DNA of 27,214 bases from NCBI GenBank assembly GCA_943704525.1, contig CALSCQ010002321.1, positions 1-27,214 of the forward strand, given 5' to 3'. Below, piece after piece: positions 10,901 through 18,873 of the stretch; position 1 is the first letter of the stretch; every line of letters starts with the position of its first letter. This DNA is from Pigoraptor vietnamica. Taxonomy: Eukaryota > Opisthokonta > Filasterea. A model generated the notes under the pieces. It had not been told where the DNA came from, did not search any database, and was given only the letters and a program-made list of their open reading frames with translations. The translations under genes and the position numbers were made by a program.

Positions 10901-12650
10901 TCCCCGCGACCTTCTCTTCGCAAAGGGCCCGTTTGCAACGCGAAAGGTGGGACCGGTGACGTTCACATCGGGCGAGACGGACGGCGCGTCTCAGCCCACA
11001 GAGCGGCCAGTGCGCGCTCTTTTCTTCCCGTCGTTCACTCTCCTCGGTGGCCAGCACTCTATCGTCGCCTGCATGTCAAGCGGCGACATTCTCAAGCTCA
11101 ACTTTCCCGGGTCGCGCTCGTTCGTGCACGTGCCCATCGTCAGCGTGCCGGACGACGCGCGCAGCGAGATCTCGCTCGGAATCGGCGCCGAACTATTTCG
11201 CGGCCACTCGAAGCCGGTCGTGTGCGTCGCCTTTCCCGGTCGCGCGGCGTGCATGGTGTCGGCGGACGAAGGAGGGATTCTGCTCAAGTGGGACTACAGC
11301 GCCGACGCCGTCAGTGGATTTGGGTGGTTTCTGCCCTCTGTACGGGCCAAGGTGGAGCTGGCCGTGACGCGCTACCAGCCGATTGGAAGCACGACGACGG
11401 TGTTCACGGACTCTCGCAAGACGGGCACGCGACTGCATGGGCGCACGAAGGCGGAGATCAAGAAGGCACGCGCGGACGGTGCGTCTGTTGCCATGTGCAG
11501 TGCGGTTGCAAGTTCTTAGTTACGTACATGCTAAGCTTTGTATTTGTTTGCTGAGATTGCTGACACTGCTCCTTTTCGCCGTTCCTTTCTCTTCTCAGCC
11601 GAGGCGCGCCTTGTCCGCATGCAATTGGGAGACCCGTATCACGTGGCGCAGGGAAAGGGGAAGAGCCAGGTGGGCATCTGGCGTCGTGTCACTTCGCTAC
11701 CGACGACTTCGAGAAACGGTTTCGCTTCAGACGTTTGGCGATGATTCCAGTCGCTGCACTGTCGTCTCCATCCCGACCCGCTCCCCTAATTAATCTATTT
11801 ACCGCCTTTCCTGTGCGCTGTGCAGGAGTATACCTACGCGCCCGCCACTGTCGGCTCGGAAGGGGCCGACTTCCACGTCGTCACTCGCACGGCCGACGGT
11901 CTCCTCTCGTCCCACGTGACCCAGCGCTACGTGCCCGTTAGTCACCCGGCCACGGCGCTGCTGTGCGTGCGCGCGTCGCCCAACAACAATCACATGGGAT
12001 TTCTCTTGCTTTTCGCGCAGCACCGGCAGAAGGGTGGGTCCTCTCTCCCTCTTGCTTTGCTTGCGGTGGCATGAGATGATGGTTGTTCTTGTCTCCACGC
12101 AATCTTATCTTGCGATCGTTTTGCAACTCGCAGCTCCCCACCTCACGATCGTCACCGTGTCGCTGGAGGCGATGGAGCTTGATCACGTGCGCATCGACGT
12201 GCCCATAAGCGATGCGGACTTCAAGAAGTACGCCGCGAACCACAACCTCTGTTCCATAGAGGCACGTGACATGACACATGTTTGCCGCGCTTCATACTTC
12301 CCTCCCCCTCTCTTTTTCTTTCCCTTTTTTGTTCTAGATTTGCGCGTTTTTTCCCAGAGCCATTTGCTGTGTTCGCACGTGACGTGAAGCATTCATTACA
12401 CGCGTTTGTCCTTCTCTCACTGTCCGCGCGCAGATCACTCCGGTCCTCGGCGTGTCGCATTCGGACTACGTCGTCCTCTGCCTTGCCGGGTCTCTCTCCG
12501 TGTACTCGCTGCACTCTGGCGTGCTTGTCAAGACGTTTGAGTCGACCCGGTTGCCGCAAGACATCAACGTCATGGCCGCACCCGACTTCTCAGCTTTGTA
12601 CGCCATGGGCAAGGTTGGCATTCGTGTGTGTGCGCGTTTTTTATTTTTTA

Positions 12651-12719
<69 letters not shown>

Positions 12720-13145
12720 TGCGTGTTTTTGTGTGTGTGTGTGTGTGTGCGTGTGTGCGTCTGCGTCTCCGTCTGCGTGCGTGCTGGTGCGATGGTTTTT
12801 CACTTTCTAATATTCTTGCCCCATGCTCTAATGTCGCAGGGAACGTCGACTCTCTTTTCCCTCCTCCTGGCCGACAACGGCCAACCCGAGTTTCGACGGC
12901 GCTTTGCGCATACATTACGCGTCGAAGACCGACGGCGCAGCGTCGTCCCCGAACTCCGCGCGGCCATTCCGCCGCCAAAAGGCAACGCACAACGCATCCA
13001 CGAGGGATGGGCTTCGAGCGGGCGCGCGGCCAAGCACGTTGTCCGCGAGATACTGCTCGATGTGTTGGATGTTGCGACGGGCGGCGCACGTCCGACGGAG
13101 GCGTGGAGGGCCCCCGTTGCGGCGGCTGCCCTCTCGTCGCGCTGA
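7959..13145 (+). CDS. Unidentified coiled-coil + WD40-repeat protein (one 11-exon gene)
   Basis: I do not recognise the family. Exons: 7959-9148, 9301-9442, 9635-9808, 9982-10075, 10210-10658, 10803-11478, 11599-11669, 11826-12033, 12134-12261, 12434-12613, 12840-13145. They join in frame into about 1205 aa. Residues about 70-385 are a charged Ala/Glu/Arg-rich coiled coil. Residues about 385-510 are helical. From about residue 560, WD40-like blades appear (SSAAVAPSGRHMAVATLAGD, RIHLWVV, FRGHSKPVVCVAF, GGILLKWDY near 842). The C-terminal 100 residues are basic and helical. A short helical motif recurs in both halves (R388-DIVVSI, R456-EVYNEI, R1173-EILLDV). Intron 8 appears to be GC-AG. The alternative is two genes, ending at 10140 and starting at the ATG at 10245. 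I prefer one because the 10076 donor (GTGGGT) and 10209 acceptor match in phase, and the read-through sequence is T-rich and unlike local codon use. Start: first ATG; the ATG at 7983 is possible. Confidence 0.7.
12637..12770 (+). repeat. Poly-T, (GT)n, (GTGC)n compound microsatellite in an intron
   Basis: Within intron 12614-12839 of the coiled-coil/WD40 gene there is a run of 20 T (12651-12670), then 15 GT units (12671-12700), then GTGC repeats and a second, shorter GT block. The repeats lie on the sense strand between a GTTGGC donor and a GCAG acceptor. Confidence 0.92.
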
Positions 13146-13665
13146 TTTTCGGACGTCAACACCCGACGCGCACACGAGATTGATTGCGTGTGAGCATTTT
13201 TTCGCTTGCACACTGAAGAACGATCAACGCAACTGCGTTGAGAGACAGCCGGACCTCCAGTCGCTGGTCGCGGGGGTCAAAGTAAATAACTGGTACGAGG
13301 TCGCCAGTGCCTCTCAGCGATAGCTTCAACTTGGAGCACATTGCGACAGAGTGTGTTCGCATGCAGTGGACAGCTTTCAAGCGGAGGAGAGAAATGCGCA
13401 CAGAAGCGAAAGGATCTCCGTGTCGATGAATCGCTTATTTACACTCCCTGTGGCCACGCCAGTCCACGCTAGGCCAAAGGCTTCGCCACAAAAAACAAAC
13501 AACGCAAACGCGTCAAAAACGCAACGCAAATGACGCTTCGCAACTGAGACGCTGCGGCGGCACACACAACACGCGCCCACGACGCGGCGCATTTCAACCC
13601 ACAACCAGTCAAACATAGGCCACGCAAGGCCATCTCACTTCGCTCGCGCGAAAATGTCACTGTAC
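13146..13665. other. Convergent 3' flanks, no gene seen
   Basis: The stretch lies between the stops of the coiled-coil/WD40 gene (plus) and NDUFB2 (minus). Open frames here are short, Arg/Ala-rich and without family features. I see no clear polyadenylation hexamer. Confidence 0.5.
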
Positions 13666-14257
13666 TCAGTGCTTCTTGTCATGATGGTGATCGTCGTGGC
13701 CCCCGCCGTGGCCGCCCTCCCACGGATACCGAAGGCCCTGAAAAGGTCAAAAGGATGGACACGCTTGAGCGACGCGCGCACAATCATGGCAACTTGCAAA
13801 TGTGTGTGTGTGTGTGGCGCGTACACGGACACTGTGAGAGAGTATCTCAAATTCAAATGACTCTGGGGAAAGCGATGTGAAGAGTATTAAACCAAAAAAA
13901 GGAGAGAGAATAGAAAGAAACAGGCACATTACAAACGCAAGTACAGAATAGGACAAAATGCGCGAGCATAGGCATTTCCAACAACACTTGACACCAAATT
14001 TCGAGACGGGGATTCGCCAACGCGTACTTCAGCCCATAAGAAAGGGTACACGCATCACAAGGGTGTGAAGGGGAAGAGAATGAGGAGAGGGGGGGGTGAA
14101 TTCGCAAGCGCAGAAGAGGAAGCATGTCGCGTGCACACACCAGCAGCACGGCGCCGTCCTCCTTGAAGCGGTAGAAGACCCACGCCCACATGATCGCAGG
14201 GAGCCCCGTCGCAGCCGTGCGGTGGAACAAATGGAGCGCACGACTGCCGCCCGCCAT
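13666..14257 (-). CDS. NDUFB2: NADH dehydrogenase (complex I) subunit NDUFB2
   Basis: NDUFB2 is a small accessory subunit of the membrane arm of mitochondrial complex I, with one transmembrane helix. Two exons on the minus strand: 14257-14141 and 13737-13666, joined in phase 0 (donor CTG|GTGTGT, acceptor TTTTCAG). They give 62 aa. Exon 1 contains TGLPAIMWAWVFYRFKEDG. This matches the family core, seen as GLMWFWILWRF in human and as MWFWILYRAKQDGP in plants. Exon 2 encodes GLRYPWEGGHGGGHDDHHHD, matching the plant-type GWRHPWEGH plus Gly/His tail as I remember it. I chose the ATG at 14257 because it gives the usual family length. The frame is open upstream to an ATG at 14365, but that extension looks like untranslated leader. 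The gene is divergent from the first histidine kinase. Confidence 0.93.
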
Positions 14258-14898
14258 CTTCGCCAGCAGAGACGAACGGCCTCTTTCCTCTCGTTGTGCC
14301 TTTGATGCTCGTTCTCTTCGCGTTGCGTCCAATCTCCTTCCGACGTTGTCGGAAAATTCGAACATCGGAACGTGAGATTATTACGATTGCGTAATGACGT
14401 CAAGATTATTGGCAGTTATGACGGCATTTCCATGTTCCCGCAGTGACAAACCCAACACCCCTGACGCGGTGCTAGCCCTCCGAATTTTGCACTTTGCCCC
14501 GATTTTGTCGATGCCGTCGCCGCAATTGCTCTGCGCTGTGCGTTCCACTCTCGAACGTTCACCACCGTCGACCCCATTGCTGACAGTCCCGTAAAGGCAC
14601 GTGTTTCACGTCAGCTTGCTCCATTGTCCGATAACGCCCCACTCTTGCCCCACGCTCCTCTCAGTGCGTGCTGTTGTCACGGTGTGTGATCGGGCTTCCC
14701 ACGGGCGGCACGCGGTGGCGCAAGTGGAGCGCAAGGCCTCCACAAAACGGAAAAGAAATCGAGATGACAGTTGTGTCGCCGGAACTCGGAGAATTTGCCA
14801 CCCTCTCGTGCGCACAGGTGCCCACTGAGGAGATCGTAATGTGTGTGGCGGCTTTGTAATCGCTTGCCTCTTTCGCCCGCGGGCGCTTCTACTCTGAA
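14258..14898. promoter_or_regulatory. Divergent NDUFB2 / histidine kinase promoter region
   Basis: This 640-bp gap separates the starts of NDUFB2 (minus) and the first hybrid kinase (plus). It carries a perfect CRE-type palindrome at 14395-14402 and an E-box core CACGTG at 14598-14603. No TATA box is evident. Short open frames in it have no recognisable features. Confidence 0.5.
14395..14402. promoter_or_regulatory. Palindromic CRE-like bZIP site TGACGTCA
   Basis: A full 8-bp TGACGTCA lies about 140 bp upstream of the NDUFB2 ATG and 500 bp upstream of the kinase ATG. This is the consensus for CREB/ATF-type bZIP factors. Position and perfect match suggest a real site, but factor and function are not shown by the sequence. 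Confidence 0.4.
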
Positions 14899-17800
14899 AT
14901 GAGCGAATCGGCGCCTAGCGAGGAGAGTGCACGAACGGCGCTCGTGATGGGGTGGTCGCGCTGGACCATCCTCACGCTCGCTGTCGGCGTTGCGTGCCTT
15001 GCCGTCATACCCCCCGCGGTGTACCACGAAGCGCGGAGGAACGAGCACGCCCTTTTGGAGTATCGGTTCTCCGAGGCCGCGCAGGCGGAGCTTCGGAACG
15101 TCGCGATGCTCGTCAATCGCACCCTGCACACGATCGAAGGGCTGCGAATTCCCGTACACCTTGAGGGCGAGGGCCTCACGCAGGCGAACTTTGACGAGTC
15201 GTGCGCGCTCCTCTCGCGACCGTCGTCGATCGCTCTCCTGATGTGGAACGCGCTTGTTCTCGAGGGCGACCGCGACGCGTACGAGATGCGGATGCGCGCG
15301 ATGCACGCGGACGACCCCTCGTTCGCGTCGTTTGAAATTTTCGAGATTCGCATGCCGAATCTTACGCACATGGATCCCTCCGTTCGCCTGAATACGTCGC
15401 GCGCCGACAAGCGCGATATGTACCTTCCCGTAACGTACATGTACGCTGCGTCGGGCATCCACTTCGGCTCCCGACGCATTGGCGTTGATCTCCTCTCGTC
15501 GCCTCCGCACAAACGGGCGGGTAATCTCACGGCGGCGCTGTTTGAGGGCGAGCCGGCCATTTTCACCAACATGAACTTCGCCGGCGACCGTCTCGGCAAG
15601 GGCACCTTCTTCTTCGTGCCGGCGTACCGGGGTGCGAAGGTTCCCGCGACGGTCGAGGAGCGTAAGCGCATGGCTGTCGGGTTCGTGTCGGCGGTGGCTG
15701 GCATGACGGATATGATTGACGAGGCGCGGGCACACAAGAGATCGCTTCACATGTACGTGTTCGAGGCGAACGGTCGCGGACTGCTGTATGCGGACGAAGG
15801 CATGCCACTCGTGGACGCTGCGGACGACATTCCCGCAGCCCACGGCGTGCGGCTGAGTCTCACGCTTGCGATTGCTAACAAGAAGCTCTCGTTTTTGGCC
15901 GTGCCGTCGGACGAGCTCGCACGGCTGTCGACCACGTCGGGGCCGGTGATCTACGCCGCGGCTGCGTCGCTGGCAATCGCCGTGTTGATCGTCGCGGCGC
16001 TCACGGCAGGCGACAGGATAACGCGATCGCAGCGGTCGATGGAGGAGAGCGAGGAGCGGAGGCAGATTGTCAGCAAGATGATTGGTGTGTTCGGTCGGCG
16101 CGTGCGGCGTGTGTTTGTGCGTCTGTGTGTGTGTGTGTCTGTGTGTTAGTAGTTTTAATGCAAGGTGCACGTGCTCTGCACGCAATCTGTGCTCACATTC
16201 TACCGCTCTCGCCGTTCTTTCGATTTGCTCTTCCAGGCTACGTCAATCACGAGGTATGCTGCCGTGTCGTCGCGTTGAGTGCCAATCTCTCGCTTGTACG
16301 CTTCGTTCCCCCTTTGTCGAGCCCATTCTCATCTAGTCGGCCGGGTTGCACAGGTCCGCAATCCCCTCAACGGCATGCTGGGCTGCCTCGACGTCATGTC
16401 CAGCGCTGTGACAAGGCTGCAGAAGACGACAAAGGCGGAGCGGTCGATCGTCAAGGAACTGGGGAAGGCAATCGAAGACGCGCGCGCACAGGGGGAGCTT
16501 ATGACGTGGGTACTCTTCACTGTGCGCGCGTGTCTGTCACTACTTTGCTGACACATGTCGTCGTCGTGCTGGAAAGCTCACATACGTGGTCCGTGCTGCA
16601 GCCGCGTGGTCGACGACATGCTGGACATTCGCAGTCTGGACGAGGGTCGCATGCACATCGTGCTTGCGCCGGCGTCCGTGTCCTCCATCCTCTCGAAATT
16701 GGTGACGGCGGTCCGTCTGCGACTGGCTGAGAAGCCAGCCCTCTCGCTCCGCGTGGACGATCTCGAGGGCTCTGCGGCGATCATGTGTGACGCAGACCGT
16801 GTCCTGCAGGTGCTCCTCAACCTTGTCGTGAACAGCATCAAGTACTCGGAGGCCGGCGAAGTCCACGTGCGCACGGAGGTCGTCGCGGGACAGCAGGACA
16901 AGGCGCAGTTCTTGCGATTTTCCGTCACTGACTCCGGCAAGGGTGAGCCAGCCTTCTCCTTCCGCATGCACTGCGCACTTGCAAGATATTGCTGTGTGCC
17001 TGTGTGGCATCCCACTAGCATGGCTTCTCATTCCATGTTTTGCACGTTTCTCGCTCTCTTCGGCGCAGGCATCGAGCACGACAAGAGGCACCTCATCTTC
17101 CAGCCGTGGCGGCAGCTCAACGGGATGTCGCGCGGCCAGGGCGTCGGCCTCGGCCTCTACCTCTGCTCGATGCTGGCCAAGCGCATGGGCGGGTCAATGG
17201 GCTTTTCGAGTGCCGTGGGCGTCGGCAGCACGTTTTGGATCGACATTCCCCACATTGTTAGCGAGATGCCGGTGGAGGACGTGTCTATTCGTACGCCGGA
17301 GCTCTCAAGCCGCTCTACTACGCCGGAATCTCGTCCCCACAGCGATAGTGGCGACGACGGCGATGTCCGGGACGCGAACGACAGCTCGGAGATATCTTCG
17401 ACGCGGTCCGATCACACGATACCCGCATTGGTTGGAGCGGTACGTGTGTGTGTAACTGCTTGCCTTCACTTGCGCACGTTGGTGTGGAACTGTCACTTAC
17501 CGTCGCCTACCTCCTCTTTTTTATGAGCGCAGTCGTCGACACCGCCCCTCTCCCGCCGCCACCTCGTGTGCGACGACGACAAGATCAACCGCACCGTTTT
17601 GAAGCATCACATTAGACGTGTGGACCCTCACTCTACGATCGACGAGGCGTGCGACGGGCCGGCGGCGTGCGAATTGGCGGCTGCGAACGACTACGACTTT
17701 GTTTGGTTGGACATGCGCATGCCGAACATGAGTGGTGTCGGTGAGTTTGCTGCTGCGCTATCAGCAATTCGATGAAGTTTGTGCCCCCTCTGCGACCCGT

Positions 17801-18040
17801 GCTCTTATAGTTAACAACTCGGTTTCGTTTTTTCGCCGCCTAATGTTTTCGCGCGCAGACGTGGCCAAGCAAATTCAAGCCGACGGCTCAAGAAACCGCG
17901 GGGTGTTAATTGTCGGCATCACTGGCGACGTTACCGCCGACGACCTCAGGGACTATCGTGACGCCGGCATGCGACATTTGCTGAGCAAGCCCGTCAAGGC
18001 CGAGACGATCGCCCAGATGATCGAGCAACCCCTCCGGTAG
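14899..18040 (+). CDS. CHASE-domain hybrid histidine kinase, copy 1
   Basis: This is a membrane sensor kinase. An outside ligand binds CHASE, the kinase autophosphorylates a His, and the phosphate moves to a receiver Asp and then to a phosphotransfer protein. Seven exons: 14899-16084, 16237-16253, 16354-16505, 16602-16942, 17069-17439, 17533-17740, 17859-18040 (818 aa). TM1 is about 22-42. The CHASE domain is about 45-345 (MWNALVLEGDRDAYE, YLPVTYMYA, RIGVDLLSS) with several N-glycosylation sequons. TM2 is about 349-371. The H-box is GYVNHEVRNPLNG, with His400 on a 17-nt microexon. Then come the N-box (N525, N529), G1 (DSGKG, 562-566), F-box (FQPW, 576-579) and G2 (GQGVGLGLYL, from 588). The receiver has CDDDKINR (702-709), phospho-acceptor D749 (WLDMRMPNMSG), GITGD and K802. 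All catalytic residues are present. It has one receiver, where plant cytokinin receptors have two receiver-like regions. The ligand cannot be read from the sequence. Confidence 0.96.
16109..16146 (+). repeat. GT-rich microsatellite in intron 1 of kinase copy 1
   Basis: Degenerate GT/CTGTGT repeats lie about 25 bp inside the intron 16085-16236, just upstream of the microexon's intron half. They may be a binding region for GU-rich splicing factors. Confidence 0.8.
16237..16253 (+). other. 17-nt microexon encoding the phospho-acceptor His (copy 1)
   Basis: A 17-base exon (GCTACGTCAATCACGAG) is flanked by TTCCAG and GTATGC. It adds two bases to a split Gly codon and then encodes Tyr-Val-Asn-His-Glu, the left half of the H-box. 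The right half, VRNPLNG, starts exon 3 at 16354. Without this exon the kinase has no acceptor histidine and the frame shifts. Confidence 0.92.
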
Positions 18041-18135
18041 CCGACTCTAAAACATTCACATGTGCGCTTTTGCTTGTCCCTCTTTTTCCTTGCGTGTCGC
18101 ATGTCACATTTACATAATGTATAAATATTTTGGGC

Positions 18136-18155
18136 GGAGTGAGCCGGCTCACTCC
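18136..18155. repeat. 20-bp perfect palindrome
   Basis: The half-site GGAGTGAGCC is followed at once by its exact reverse complement, with no spacer. It sits 96 bp after the stop of kinase copy 1, next to an AT-rich TATAAATATTTT. It could be a dimeric factor site, or part of the 3' UTR that folds into a hairpin. Confidence 0.85.
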
Positions 18156-18392
18156 TGCCGCACAGCGTTTTGGTCAGCGACTGTGGATTGTTCGCCAGTT
18201 ACAGTTTGCATTGACGACGTGAGTGTAACAAGCGCGTTTCTACCGGCAGCGTAACATCCACCCTGTGTTGTAAAGGGAAGCGTCACGTGTGGGTTAGGCG
18301 ACAATAGAAATCAAATGTCCGGCGCAGTGTACAAATCGGGGAACACCCAGAGATGGTGACTGTAATTCCAGGTAACAAGATCAGTAAAAATT

Positions 18393-18478
18393 AATAAATA
18401 TTTATGCGCACCAAATAAAGGATTTCTTCAACCTTTGTTTGGCTCATTTTGTATGCAATTTACTGTCCCACTAATAAA
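18393..18478 (+). terminator. Cluster of three AATAAA poly(A) signals
   Basis: AATAAA occurs at 18393-18398, 18414-18419 and 18473-18478, in an AT-rich patch about 350-440 bp downstream of the copy 1 stop. They are candidate polyadenylation signals for that gene. The AT-rich composition alone makes chance matches more likely. Confidence 0.4.
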
Positions 18479-18873
18479 ATTTATATTTTTACATTTGCAA
18501 GTGGGCGATTCTCCCATTCACCTTCCGTTCTCCCCATTGCGTCTGTGATGTCGGCGCAACGCAATTCCCGACACAGCTCGCCACACGCTCGCACCACGCT
18601 CGCCTGACCTCTCACCATTCACTTTGCGTGTCGGCCTCTCTTCTCTCCGTTCCCGGCAACCCGTCCTGACATTCCCCCGTTGACGCTTCGTCGTCACAAG
18701 CGCTTCGTCGCAATCAAATCGTTGCACACAGTGGTTTTAAAAAACGCCGGAAAATCGAAACCGCGGGGAATTTCGCGTTTGCCGTTTCGTCGAGGAGATT
18801 GCCACCCGAACGTTGCCGTCAGCTCCCGTGAGGATTACGAGTGAATGTGAGCGTGAATTTTCCGTGGGTCGCT

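Larger units (their letters stand above)
18041..18873 (+). other. Spacer between the two tandem kinases
   Basis: This 833-bp spacer holds a 20-bp perfect palindrome (18136-18155), an E-box core CACGTG (18284-18289), an AT-rich stretch (about 18370-18500) and no protein-like frame. It probably contains the 3' end of copy 1 and the promoter of copy 2. Confidence 0.55.

Noticed and set aside
12637-12770. Possible CRISPR-like or tandem array from the GT/GTGC repeats
   Set aside because: The units are 2-4 bp simple repeats without spacers, inside a eukaryotic intron.
10245-13145. Separate WD40 gene starting at the ATG at 10245
   Set aside because: The frame is open upstream to a good acceptor at 10209 that matches the phase of the GTGGGT donor at 10076, and only about 100 bp would remain as intergenic space. 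It is kept as an alternative in the feature entry.
13654-13860. Plus-strand frame starting MSLYSVLLVMMVIVVAPAVAALP, which looks like a signal peptide
   Set aside because: It is the antisense of the NDUFB2 exon 2 His/Gly-rich tail. The minus-strand reading has a splice acceptor, a family match and a stop, and this frame has none of these.
14677-16185. 502-aa minus-strand open frame
   Set aside because: It is the antisense shadow of the CHASE exon of kinase copy 1. GC-rich codons leave few stops on the opposite strand, and the Arg/His-rich product has no features.
18841-18873. Upstream non-ATG (GTG) extension of kinase copy 2
   Set aside because: GTG starts are not expected in a nuclear gene. 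The ATG at 18874 begins a plausible cytosolic N-terminus before TM1.
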